From contig NZ_AP017470.1 in the NCBI RefSeq assembly GCF_016592575.1, positions 620,001-684,000 of the forward strand: DNA of 64,000 nt, read 5' to 3'. A program made the translations under genes and the position numbers. This DNA comes from Thermotomaculum hydrothermale. GTDB lineage: Bacteria; Acidobacteriota; Holophagae; Thermotomaculales; Thermotomaculaceae. Shown here piece by piece: positions 42,898 to 51,468 of the stretch (the first letter of the stretch is position 1; the number at the start of each line of letters is the position of its first letter). The notes beneath the pieces were generated by a model. The model was not told the origin of the DNA and ran no database searches. It saw only the letters and a program-made list of their open reading frames with translations.

Positions 42898-44580
42898 TTA
42901 AATTTCAGGAAAAATTGGTCTGATGTCAACAGGGATATTTTTTAACTTTTCAAGTGCTTTTTTCACCTCAGGTTTGATGACTTTATAAGTGTTTACAAAC
43001 TGTTTTGTTTTTTCATAATCCCCGGTTGCCTGAAGTATTAAAAGCTCATGTGCCAGTTTTGTAAATCCATCCTTTGCTTTTTCAAGATTAACGGAAAACT
43101 TTTTGCTGTTTTCATCGTAATTAATAACGCCTAATTCCCTGAGGTAATTAAAGATGATTATGTTTCCACCTCCGTGTGCTTCGTTAATTCCAAATCTTAT
43201 AGACCTGAAAATTCCACCAATAAAGGTTGTAACCAGTTGTTTTTCAAATCCTTTCGGGAAAACCCCTTTTTCAGTCAGGAAGAATCCATTGTAAACACCT
43301 AAAACATCAGCCTTTGCCTCTTCAATTGTTGAATAGTATTCCTTTAACTCTTTGTTTACAGTTGTTTTTTTACCGTTTTTTGTAATAATTCCAGGCCCTA
43401 ATCCGTGTGAAATTTCGTGTAACAGTGTGTGTGTAAAATAGGCGTTAAAGGAAACATTTTTCAAGGTATCTTTTGTTAAAACAGTTTTTGCTATTGGAAT
43501 CCAGCACATCTTATACTTTGCTTCGGCAACATTCTTCAATAACACTTTTTTAGAGCCTTTTGCTTCCCTTACTCTTTCGTCGTTTGGAAGGTTAAATGCT
43601 GTTGTTTGAACTCCAGCCCCTGCGTCTCCCCCACAGTAAACTTCGTAAACAACGGCGATAGGGGAGGATAATCCTCTGTTAAAGTTTTTGTACATATCAG
43701 GGATTGGGAGGTTTTTCTCCATGTCTATAAGGTACTTTGCTATTGTTTTTAGTTTTTTACTCTCAACCGGGTCTTTAACTGTAACAAAGGATTCAAAAGA
43801 GGCTTTGTAGCCGAATAGCCTGTCTTCGTAAACCTCATAAGGACCAATTACAACCTCTATTGCATTATTCTTTACATCCATCCATGCAAGGTCTGATTTG
43901 AAGTAATCGTTTGATAGAAAAGCCTCTGCCCTTAAATTAAGGTATTTTTTTACTGTGGGGTTTTCGCAATTCTTTGCAGTCTCTTTAAGCAATTGAGTCG
44001 CTTTTTCTAAAAAAGGTTTATATTCTTTGCTATAAGGTATTGCAACTAAATTACCGTCTTTATTTCTTCTGATTACTGTAAAGTTTGATGTAAATTCATC
44101 TTCAAGTTCTGGGTGCTGTTTTAAAAAGTCTTCAAACTCATCCTTTGTCATATCTTCAGGATAGAAATTTGCCCCTAAAGGTTTCTCTCCAACACCTTCA
44201 ATAAAAGGTTTATCATGTTCAAGCCTGTTAAATGGCCCATAGTAAATGTTAAACAGCTCAAGTTCTTTTTTTGACAACTCATCATTTGCTTTTTTTAATT
44301 TTTCCCTTATTTCAACATTTTTTGAGTAAACCTGTCTCAAAAAAATCTCGTCCATTATTTTTGTGGCTTCTATAAGTTTCTTAAGCACAATTTTCTGCTT
44401 TTCGTTTATTAGTTTTTTGTCAAAAGATAGTTTTACAGGGGCAAACTTGTTTATTTCCCTGTTTAAATACTCTAATTTTTCTTTATTCTTTTCCATTTTT
44501 ATTTCTGTCTTTTCCTTTTTTTCTGTATTGCATGACAAAGCAAATAAAAGAATTATGCCTAAAGTTAATATTTTTCTCAT
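42898..44580 (-). CDS. Peptidase M49-like zinc dipeptidyl-peptidase, probable lipoprotein
   Basis: Zinc peptidase related to dipeptidyl-peptidase III. The 560 residues start with a lipoprotein-like signal (LLFALSC, acyl-cysteine at 17). The metal site is HEISH near 387-391 followed by GLGPG and, about 25 residues on, EEAKAD, as in the M49-like bacterial group; classical DPP III has HELLGH instead. It probably cuts peptides outside the cytoplasm. The gene overlaps the OPT transporter gene by 4 bases (ATGA), so peptide cleavage and uptake are produced together. Confidence 0.85.
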   Translation of the reverse strand: MRKILTLGIILLFALSCNTEKKEKTEIKMEKNKEKLEYLNREINKFAPVKLSFDKKLINEKQKIVLKKLIEATKIMDEIFLRQVYSKNVEIREKLKKANDELSKKELELFNIYYGPFNRLEHDKPFIEGVGEKPLGANFYPEDMTKDEFEDFLKQHPELEDEFTSNFTVIRRNKDGNLVAIPYSKEYKPFLEKATQLLKETAKNCENPTVKKYLNLRAEAFLSNDYFKSDLAWMDVKNNAIEVVIGPYEVYEDRLFGYKASFESFVTVKDPVESKKLKTIAKYLIDMEKNLPIPDMYKNFNRGLSSPIAVVYEVYCGGDAGAGVQTTAFNLPNDERVREAKGSKKVLLKNVAEAKYKMCWIPIAKTVLTKDTLKNVSFNAYFTHTLLHEISHGLGPGIITKNGKKTTVNKELKEYYSTIEEAKADVLGVYNGFFLTEKGVFPKGFEKQLVTTFIGGIFRSIRFGINEAHGGGNIIIFNYLRELGVINYDENSKKFSVNLEKAKDGFTKLAHELLILQATGDYEKTKQFVNTYKVIKPEVKKALEKLKNIPVDIRPIFPEI

Positions 44581-46625
44581 AGCATTTTTTCCTTATGTTC
44601 TTTCGTTGCAAAATAGTAAACACCGATTGTAATAACAATCATAATAATAAGTCCAATCAATGTTGCCGTGCCTTCGTTTGCGGAAACAAGGTAAGGGTGA
44701 TGTCCCTCTTTTCCGGCAACACCGAATATATGCCAGAGAGTATCTAATAAGTTTAATTTTTCTCCATTAACAGTCATTGCAGGCCATATTGTCCATGCCC
44801 TGAGCGCAGCCCCTAAAACACCGAACAGTGCTGAACCTGCAAGCAAACCTGAGGCAATAAGTGTGCCCTTCTGCACTCTTTTCTTTGCAATCTCCTGGTC
44901 TTCAGAACTCCTGCCTAATAGCCATGCAATAAATCCTCCAACTAAAAGAGGGGTATTTAATTCCTGGGGTAAGTACATTCCAAGGGCAAATGCAAGGGCA
45001 GGCACTCCTAAAATATCCATAAGAAGAGCAACAATTCCGCCAACGCCGTATAAAATCCATGGAATATTTGCTTTTGGGTCCATTAGGGTCAGGATAATTG
45101 ATTTCATAACATTTGCCTGAGGAGCAGGCATTGCAGGGTTCGGTTGCCCGTTTGGAAGGGTGAAACCTAAGGTTGCATTTATAAGGTAAATTGCAGCTCC
45201 AACTGTTGCGGCAGCAATTAAAATCCCTAAAAACTTAAACCTTTCCTGGTTGTAAGGTGTTGCCCCTAACCAGTAACCGATTTTCAAATCAGTAATAAAG
45301 CCCCCTGCAACAGAGAGTGCAGTGCATACAACAGAGCCCATAACTAATGCAACAGCCATTCCCTTATCTCCATGAAGCCCTGCTTTAACAAGCAAAACAG
45401 AGCCTATAATCAAAGTAACAAGTGTCATTCCTGAAACAGGGTTTGAGCCAACAATAGCAATTGCTCTTGCTGCAACTGTTGTGAATAAGAATGTAATTAC
45501 AAAGGTAATGATTAAAGTCAATAGCCCGAAACCGAAACTTTTTGTAAGTATATAGTAAAAAATAAAGGTTGCTATTAAGGAAACTCCCAACAAAGTGATA
45601 ATTGTTTTCATTGATAAGTCTTTATCAGTCCTTATTTCTTCATGTTCTTCGTGGTGGCCGAAAATCTGCTTAAATCCTATTGAAAATGATGAGATGATAA
45701 CATTGAAATTTTTGATTATTCCCATTAAACCTGCAATAGCGATTGCGCCTATACCGATAGGCCTTACATATTGAGCAAATATGGCGTTTGGAGTCATTGC
45801 AGTTGCATGCACCAATGATTGAGAGTAACCAAAAAATGGAACAAATACAAACCAAGCCAAAAATGAGCCTGCAACAATTACAAAGGCATACCTTAATCCC
45901 ACAATGTATCCAAGGCCTATGAAGAATGCGGTTGTTTCCATTTTAAATAGCATTTTTGTTTTTTCGGTAAATGTTTTAAAGGGGGTGCCAAGCATTGTCC
46001 AGTTGAAATGCGTTCCCCAGAATCTCATTGATTCTCCTAAAAAGTCAATTATTCCACCGACAAGCATGGAGTAAATAAGGGTTTTAGATTGGTCTCCTGC
46101 GCTTTCCCCTGTTGCTAAAATCTCTGTTGTAGCAGTTGCCTCGGGGAAGGGTAGAATTCCGTGCTGGTCTGCAACAAAATATCTTCTAAGGGGAATTAAA
46201 AATAATATACCTAAAACTCCCCCTAAAAATGCTGCAAAAAATATTGTTAAAAATCCAGGATTTAGATTTAACATAAACAGGGCGGGAAGGGTGAAAATAG
46301 CACCTGCAACAACAACTCCTGAGCCTGCCCCAATGCTCTGGATAATAACATTTTCAAGAATTGTGTTTTCCCTTTTGTACATTTTCCCTAACCCCACCGC
46401 TAAAATTGCAATAGGGATTGCTGCTTCAAATACCTGTCCAGCCTTTAATCCGGAGTAAGCACATGCAAAGGTAAATAGAAATGCCATTATCATTCCCCAG
46501 ATAATACTTCTCGGGGTTACTTCCGGGATAATTTTTTCAGCAGGGATAAAAGGGATATACTTTTCCCCTTCTTTTAAAGGCCTGTAAGCGTTTTCAGGTA
46601 ATCCTTTAGGGTTTTTAACTTCCAT
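44577..46625 (-). CDS. OPT family oligopeptide transporter
   Basis: Secondary transporter with about 14-16 membrane helices over 682 residues, taking up oligopeptides with protons or a metal complex. Visible marks are the N-terminal TPRSIIWGMIMAFLFTFACAYSGLKAGQVFEAAIPIAIL, cut by the SGLKAGQVFEA core, and later GSNPVSGMTL and ALAFALGMYLPQE. Siderophore-metal OPT members are the alternative, but the adjacent peptidase favours peptides. AAGGAGAGG precedes the ATG. Confidence 0.93.
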   Translation of the reverse strand: MEVKNPKGLPENAYRPLKEGEKYIPFIPAEKIIPEVTPRSIIWGMIMAFLFTFACAYSGLKAGQVFEAAIPIAILAVGLGKMYKRENTILENVIIQSIGAGSGVVVAGAIFTLPALFMLNLNPGFLTIFFAAFLGGVLGILFLIPLRRYFVADQHGILPFPEATATTEILATGESAGDQSKTLIYSMLVGGIIDFLGESMRFWGTHFNWTMLGTPFKTFTEKTKMLFKMETTAFFIGLGYIVGLRYAFVIVAGSFLAWFVFVPFFGYSQSLVHATAMTPNAIFAQYVRPIGIGAIAIAGLMGIIKNFNVIISSFSIGFKQIFGHHEEHEEIRTDKDLSMKTIITLLGVSLIATFIFYYILTKSFGFGLLTLIITFVITFLFTTVAARAIAIVGSNPVSGMTLVTLIIGSVLLVKAGLHGDKGMAVALVMGSVVCTALSVAGGFITDLKIGYWLGATPYNQERFKFLGILIAAATVGAAIYLINATLGFTLPNGQPNPAMPAPQANVMKSIILTLMDPKANIPWILYGVGGIVALLMDILGVPALAFALGMYLPQELNTPLLVGGFIAWLLGRSSEDQEIAKKRVQKGTLIASGLLAGSALFGVLGAALRAWTIWPAMTVNGEKLNLLDTLWHIFGVAGKEGHHPYLVSANEGTATLIGLIIMIVITIGVYYFATKEHKEKML

Positions 46626-46663
46626 AACCTCTCCTTTTTAAATTTTGGTAAACTTACCTAATT

Positions 46664-46692
46664 ACTTTATTGCAAAATCACTTTTTTTTCAA
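46664..46692 (-). promoter_or_regulatory. sigma-70-type promoter of the OPT-peptidase operon
   Basis: On the minus strand TTGAAA (46687-46692) and TAAAGT (46664-46669) with a 17-base spacer, about 40 bases before the ATG. Confidence 0.5.
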
Positions 46693-46753
46693 GGAAATTA
46701 AGATGTAATTGTACAGTTTGATTTCTATTTTCAGCTTGTTTTATAAAAATTTT

Positions 46754-47263
46754 TTATGGAAGGATTTTAATTGGTGTGCCAACTTTAACCGATTTCCATA
46801 CTTCGTCCATATCTTTGTTGCTTAGTGCAATGCATCCCCTTGTCCAGTTGAATCTTTGCATTATGAATGAAAACATTTCCCAGCCATTTTTCTGGCCGTG
46901 AATCATAATGTCGCCGCCCGGGTTTACATGGAGTTTTCTTGCCCTTTCTATGTCCTGTTTGTTTGGGTATGATATGTGAATTGATTTGTAAAACTTGCTA
47001 TTGAGATTTTTATAATCAAGGACATATAATCCTTCAGGTGTTTTTGAGTCTCCTTCCTTTATCTTGTGCCCCTTGGGATTTTTTCCAAAAACAACATGAT
47101 AGGATTTTATTACCTTGCCATTTTTCATAAGGTATAATCTATGTTCAGACTTTTTTACCACCACCATATCCGCAGGGGTTATAGCAAATGATGGGGTTAT
47201 GAGAAAAATAAACAGAAAAATTAGAAATTTTTTAAAATTTTTAGATAATATTTTTCTTGCCAT
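46754..47263 (-). CDS. L,D-transpeptidase family protein
   Basis: Periplasmic YkuD-fold enzyme that makes 3-3 cross-links in peptidoglycan or attaches lipoproteins to it. A signal peptide (about 27 residues, ending SFA) is followed by the catalytic domain: His122 in IMIHGQ and Cys144 in TRGCIALSN, the conserved catalytic pair. At 169 residues it is a minimal single-domain form without LysM, close to the YafK-like branch. It is the last gene of a run with rarA and ttcA. Confidence 0.9.
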   Translation of the reverse strand: MARKILSKNFKKFLIFLFIFLITPSFAITPADMVVVKKSEHRLYLMKNGKVIKSYHVVFGKNPKGHKIKEGDSKTPEGLYVLDYKNLNSKFYKSIHISYPNKQDIERARKLHVNPGGDIMIHGQKNGWEMFSFIMQRFNWTRGCIALSNKDMDEVWKSVKVGTPIKILP

Positions 47264-47318
47264 TTTTCTCCCTTTAAAGTTGATTTATTGTAAATGATTA
47301 TTGTTTGCACATCAAATT

Positions 47319-48662
47319 TTACTTTTTTATGTGTAGTATCCAGTCTCTTGTTATTTTTATTTTCCCTGATTTTATAAGGTAGCGAAGAGCTTTTTTCATC
47401 TTCCATTTTTCAATATTTAAACTGATGCTTAAATCTTCAAGGTTTATTCTTTCGCCGTCAAGGGTTTTTAGCTTATTCATTATTTTCTCTTCAATTTCTT
47501 TTGAAAGATTTGTTATTTCAGAGTGTTTAACGTACCTTTTGTTTTTTAGTTGTTTTGGTAAAAATTCCTGTTTTTCAAAGGGGTTAGAATGGCTATAGAT
47601 GTAGCCCTTTGCCCCTGATATTTTATCTGCATCCTTGTAATGTGTGTCTTTTAGGTGGTCTGGTACATCAAAAATAAGCCCATTTCTTATGTCATTTATT
47701 GCATTGTCAATTGAAACTATTGTTTCGTTTGATTTTTCAGCTTTTGCAAGGTAAATTGCAAGCTGTGCAAGGTGAATTCTTGCCTCTGGCAATCCTAAAT
47801 TTTTAACAGCATACAACACAGCAGCGGCTAAAACTGTTGCAAAGGGGTCTTCGTTTCCTATGTCTTCTGCAGCACAAACAAACATTCTCCTTGCGATAAA
47901 TTCAGGGTCTTCCCCCGCTTCTAACATCTTTGCAATGTAATAGATTGCTGCATCGGCATCTGAGCCCCTTAAACTCTTTTGCAATGCAGATGCGTGGTTA
48001 AAGTGCTCATCAGAGTGTTTGTCGTAAACAGGGTTTGATTTAAACTCTTCAAAGGCATCTTCCCCTGTAACCTCAATTGCTTCAAGATAGTTTAATGCCT
48101 TTCTAAAGTCTCCGCCGCAGAAAAAACTTATTTTTTTCAGGGTTTCTGTTGATGTTTTCAGGTTTTCCTTTTCCTTTATTTTTTTCAGCCCTTCAAAAAT
48201 CTCTTCGCTGGACAATGGTTCAAAGTGAAATACCAGACACCTTGAAAGTATTGCCTTGTTTACTGAAAATGCAGGGTTTTCAGTTGTTGCACCAATCATA
48301 ACCAAATCCCCTTTTTCAATGGAAGGCAGAAGTATATCCTGTTGAAGTTTGTTAAACCTGTGGATTTCATCAACAAAGAGAAGTATATTTTTTGATAAAG
48401 ATGCCTTTTTAACAATATCCTTTAGCTCTTTTGCCCCTGAATTTGTTGCGGAGATCTCTGTAAAAAGCATATTCATCTCTTTGCTAATTATCCTTGCAAG
48501 GGTTGTTTTTCCCGTACCTGGATTTCCCCAGAAAATCATTGATTGAATGTGCTTTTGCTCTATAAATTTTTTTATTGGAGCATTTTCTCCAATTAGATGC
48601 TTTTGCCCAATAAAGTCTTCAAGTTTTTCAGGCCTGAATTTTTCTGCAAAAGGCTTTTTCAA
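47319..48662 (-). CDS. rarA: Replication-associated recombination protein RarA/MgsA with an extra C-terminal helix-turn-helix
   Basis: AAA+ ATPase that acts at stalled forks and interacts with clamp-loader and SSB proteins. Walker A WGNPGTGKTTLA, Walker B LLFVDEIHRFNK, sensor GATTENPAF and the C-terminal LRGSDADAAIYYIAKMLEAGED are all present. The last 55 residues (LEDLSISLNIEKWKMKKALRYLIKSG) extend beyond the usual RarA end and look like a small winged helix. The start overlaps ttcA by 4 bases. Confidence 0.94.
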   Translation of the reverse strand: MKKPFAEKFRPEKLEDFIGQKHLIGENAPIKKFIEQKHIQSMIFWGNPGTGKTTLARIISKEMNMLFTEISATNSGAKELKDIVKKASLSKNILLFVDEIHRFNKLQQDILLPSIEKGDLVMIGATTENPAFSVNKAILSRCLVFHFEPLSSEEIFEGLKKIKEKENLKTSTETLKKISFFCGGDFRKALNYLEAIEVTGEDAFEEFKSNPVYDKHSDEHFNHASALQKSLRGSDADAAIYYIAKMLEAGEDPEFIARRMFVCAAEDIGNEDPFATVLAAAVLYAVKNLGLPEARIHLAQLAIYLAKAEKSNETIVSIDNAINDIRNGLIFDVPDHLKDTHYKDADKISGAKGYIYSHSNPFEKQEFLPKQLKNKRYVKHSEITNLSKEIEEKIMNKLKTLDGERINLEDLSISLNIEKWKMKKALRYLIKSGKIKITRDWILHIKK

Positions 48663-49414
48663 TCTTTTACTCCCTTTGAATAATCGTGGAAGAAGTTGTA
48701 CTTTTTCAGTGCCGTAAAAGCGTTGTGCAGCACTCTTTTATCCTTTTTTTTCAATTCATTAATTAGTTCTTTTACCTTGTCTCTCATTGATATTTTATCA
48801 CCTAAAAGCTCGCAAGTTGTGTCTGTTGGAAATTTAATTTCTCCCGAATTTACGAACTCTATTATCAATTCTTCCTGAATGTAGCACATAGGCCTGATTA
48901 AAAGGATAGGGTGTTTTTCACTTTGGGCAACTGCAGGCATACCGGATATTTTCCCTGCAAAAAACATGTTCATTACAAAGGTTTCAACCATATCGTCCAT
49001 GTGGTGGCCTAAGGCCAATTTGTTGCAGCCAATCTCTTTTATCCTTTCGTACAAAACAGCCCTTCTAAACCTTGAACAAAGCCTGCACGGCATATCCTCT
49101 TTTGGATTTTCAGCCATCATTTTTTTCACAGTGATTTCTATATCTGACTTAAACCAGGTTAGTTTTTCACCTAAATTTTCAAAAAAATCGCTCAAGTCTT
49201 TTTTAGGCGGTTCATTGTTCATTGAAAGGTAAACAGGAACAATTTTATACTTTTCCTTTGCCTTCCTTTGCAATTCTCTTAACGCAAGGTATAGGGTTAG
49301 AGAGTCTTTTCCTCCTGATATTCCAACAGCGACTTTGTCTCCCCCCTCAATCATTTTAAAGTCGCCAATTGCTTTTCCTGTTCTTCTAACTATTAAATCA
49401 AAGGCTTTTTTCAT
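48659..49414 (-). CDS. ttcA: tRNA 2-thiocytidine synthetase TtcA family
   Basis: ATP-dependent PP-loop enzyme that thiolates cytidine 32 of tRNA using an Fe-S cluster. The 251 residues have the PP-loop GISGGKDSLTL near residue 32 and MPCRLCSRFRRAVLYERIKEIG with the CxxC pair, then LGHHMDDMVET. A third cysteine occurs in TTCELLG. The related TtuA/NcsA thiolases are the alternatives. It is divergent from anmK. Confidence 0.88.
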   Translation of the reverse strand: MKKAFDLIVRRTGKAIGDFKMIEGGDKVAVGISGGKDSLTLYLALRELQRKAKEKYKIVPVYLSMNNEPPKKDLSDFFENLGEKLTWFKSDIEITVKKMMAENPKEDMPCRLCSRFRRAVLYERIKEIGCNKLALGHHMDDMVETFVMNMFFAGKISGMPAVAQSEKHPILLIRPMCYIQEELIIEFVNSGEIKFPTDTTCELLGDKISMRDKVKELINELKKKDKRVLHNAFTALKKYNFFHDYSKGVKD

Positions 49415-49495
49415 ACACGCTCCTGAAATAAAGTCGTCTATTGAATTTTAAAGAAATAGGTTTTAATTGCAACTTAAAAAATTTAAAATAAAAAT

Positions 49496-50644
49496 ATGAG
49501 TAAATTCTGTATTGGATTAATGAGTGGAACATCGTTAGATGGGATTGATGGGGTTATTGTTAAAATTAATGAAGATGGCAGATTTGAATCCCTTATTGAA
49601 AGTATTTACCTGCCATTTTCAAAAAGTTTAAGGGATGAGTTAAAAGAATTATCTGAAAGCCAGGTTGTAAATAAGGAAAAGCTTTTAAGATACGATTTTC
49701 TTTTAGGCAAACTTTTTGCAGATTGCGTTGAAAAGCTGCTTGAAAAATCAAAGATTGATAGAAAAGAAATATTTTGTATCGGCTCTCATGGTTTAACTGT
49801 TGGGCATTTCCCCTCTCAAAAAAAGATTTTTGGTGTTAATACCGCCTTTACCTTGCAGATAGGAGACGGGGATATTATTGCGGAGAAAACAGGTATTCTC
49901 ACTGTTTCTGATTTTAGAAGAAAGGATATGGCAAGCGGTGGTGAGGGTGCGCCATTAATTCCCTTTGTTGATAAGCTTCTCTTTTACAGGAAAGACAAAA
50001 ATGTTGCCTGTTTGAACATTGGAGGGATTGCAAATATTACAATTATTCCTAAAAATGAGAGTAGGGATTTGATTGCCTTTGACACAGGCCCTGGAAATTA
50101 CCTTTCTGACCTTGCTGTTAAAAGGCTTTTTGGAAATAAGCACACCTGCGATTTAAACGGAAACTTTGCAAAAAAGGGAAGGGTGAACAACCTTCTTTTA
50201 GAGAGGATTTTTGCAGACGAGTATTTCAGGAAGATGCCGCCTAAATCTACCGGGAAGGAGTATTTTGGAGAGGATTTTCTTAATTTTGTTTTGCAGGTTG
50301 GAAGACACCTTGATTTTTTAGATTTGTTTTCAACAATTTCTTATTTAACGCCTTACTCAATTGCAAAGTCTATTGAGATGTTTGTTGAGTATGAGGATTT
50401 TCCTGAAATTCTAATTGTTTCAGGGGGCGGTGTTAACAATGAGTTTTTTATGGAAAGTTTGAAAAACCTTCTTCCAGATGTTGATATTATTAGTTCAGAT
50501 AAATTGGGGATAAGCTCTGATTTTAAGGAAGCAATAGGTTTTGCAATTTTAGGTTTTAACACTTTAAACAGAATTCCATCTTCAATTCCTTCTGTTACAG
50601 GTTGTTCAAAGCCTCAAATATTAGGAAAGATTAGTTTGCCTTAA
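49496..50644 (+). CDS. anmK: Anhydro-N-acetylmuramic acid kinase
   Basis: Converts 1,6-anhydro-MurNAc from wall turnover to MurNAc-6-phosphate. The 382 residues have the N-terminal phosphate loop IGLMSGTSLDGIDGV, GSHGLTVGHFP, VSDFRRKDMASGGEGAPL and FDTGPGNYL, all typical of AnmK. No Shine-Dalgarno is visible and AT-rich promoter-like sequence reaches almost to the ATG, so the mRNA may have a very short leader. It faces mqnA with a 4-base overlap of their ends. Together with the amidase and L,D-transpeptidase it points to active wall recycling. Confidence 0.95.
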   Translation: MSKFCIGLMSGTSLDGIDGVIVKINEDGRFESLIESIYLPFSKSLRDELKELSESQVVNKEKLLRYDFLLGKLFADCVEKLLEKSKIDRKEIFCIGSHGLTVGHFPSQKKIFGVNTAFTLQIGDGDIIAEKTGILTVSDFRRKDMASGGEGAPLIPFVDKLLFYRKDKNVACLNIGGIANITIIPKNESRDLIAFDTGPGNYLSDLAVKRLFGNKHTCDLNGNFAKKGRVNNLLLERIFADEYFRKMPPKSTGKEYFGEDFLNFVLQVGRHLDFLDLFSTISYLTPYSIAKSIEMFVEYEDFPEILIVSGGGVNNEFFMESLKNLLPDVDIISSDKLGISSDFKEAIGFAILGFNTLNRIPSSIPSVTGCSKPQILGKISLP

Positions 50645-51468
50645 ATTAGATTTAGAGAATAGTTTTGAGGTATTAATCCCATTTCAGCACAGTATTTTAA
50701 GAAAAGCATTAATCCCTTTCTTTCCTTTGAACCGAAGCGATAGTGGAGGTTTTCTTTAAGGTATTTTTTTATCTGATATTTTGTAAGGTTTGATTCTCCA
50801 TTAAATGCAATACTTTCAATAATTGTGTCAATCTGTTGAATCCCCTTTTCTCCTGCTTCCCTGAATATTTCTGGAGAAAGTGAAGAGTCTTTTTTTATAA
50901 GCCACATTGCAAAAACAAAGGGCAGTCCTGTAAAGTGATTCCACTCTAATGCAAGGTCTATTTTAATTAAAGATGGGTTTTGGGTTCCAAATAGAAGTGC
51001 CCTGTCCCCAATTGCAAGGACTGCATCATAATCTTTTGAATTTAAAGCGGTTTCTATATCTGTATTGTAAAATTTATAATTGCATTTTTTATTTTTCCAC
51101 TTTTCCATAAGTATTTTTATTAGTGCGTTTGATGTGCCAGAGTTTGGGTCTAACCCTATGGTTTTAGTTTCTTCAATCTCTTTTCTGGAAAATAGTAAAA
51201 CGCTTTCCACGCTTGAATGAGAGGCTATGCAAATCCCGTCAACTACATTTGTATCTGGAATCTTTGCAATTGCTATTGATGAGACTATCCCTGCGTCTAT
51301 TTTTCCAGTTTTTAATTTTTCAATGCAATCTGATGGATAGTTGTAACTTATATCGTAATCTTTATTGTCTTTATTTTCAAGAAAATAAGTTAACGGCTTC
51401 GCATTAATATAAGGAATTACAGAAATTATTGGCTTATGCTTTTTTAAATTCGATGCAGAATTCGGCAC
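50641..51468 (-). CDS. mqnA: Chorismate dehydratase, futalosine pathway of menaquinone synthesis
   Basis: First enzyme of the futalosine route, removing water from chorismate to give 3-enolpyruvyl-benzoate. The 275 residues have the periplasmic-binding-protein-like fold of MqnA: ISVIPYINAKPLTYFLE near the start, GKIDAGIVSSIAIA, GLDPNSGTSNALIKIL and LALEWNHFTGLPFVFAMW. The start is GTG at 51466-51468 with GGGAGG at good distance, inside the end of the kinase gene (35-base overlap). MqnB, C and D are not in this window. The organism therefore likely respires with menaquinone. Confidence 0.92.
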   Translation of the reverse strand: MPNSASNLKKHKPIISVIPYINAKPLTYFLENKDNKDYDISYNYPSDCIEKLKTGKIDAGIVSSIAIAKIPDTNVVDGICIASHSSVESVLLFSRKEIEETKTIGLDPNSGTSNALIKILMEKWKNKKCNYKFYNTDIETALNSKDYDAVLAIGDRALLFGTQNPSLIKIDLALEWNHFTGLPFVFAMWLIKKDSSLSPEIFREAGEKGIQQIDTIIESIAFNGESNLTKYQIKKYLKENLHYRFGSKERKGLMLFLKYCAEMGLIPQNYSLNLI

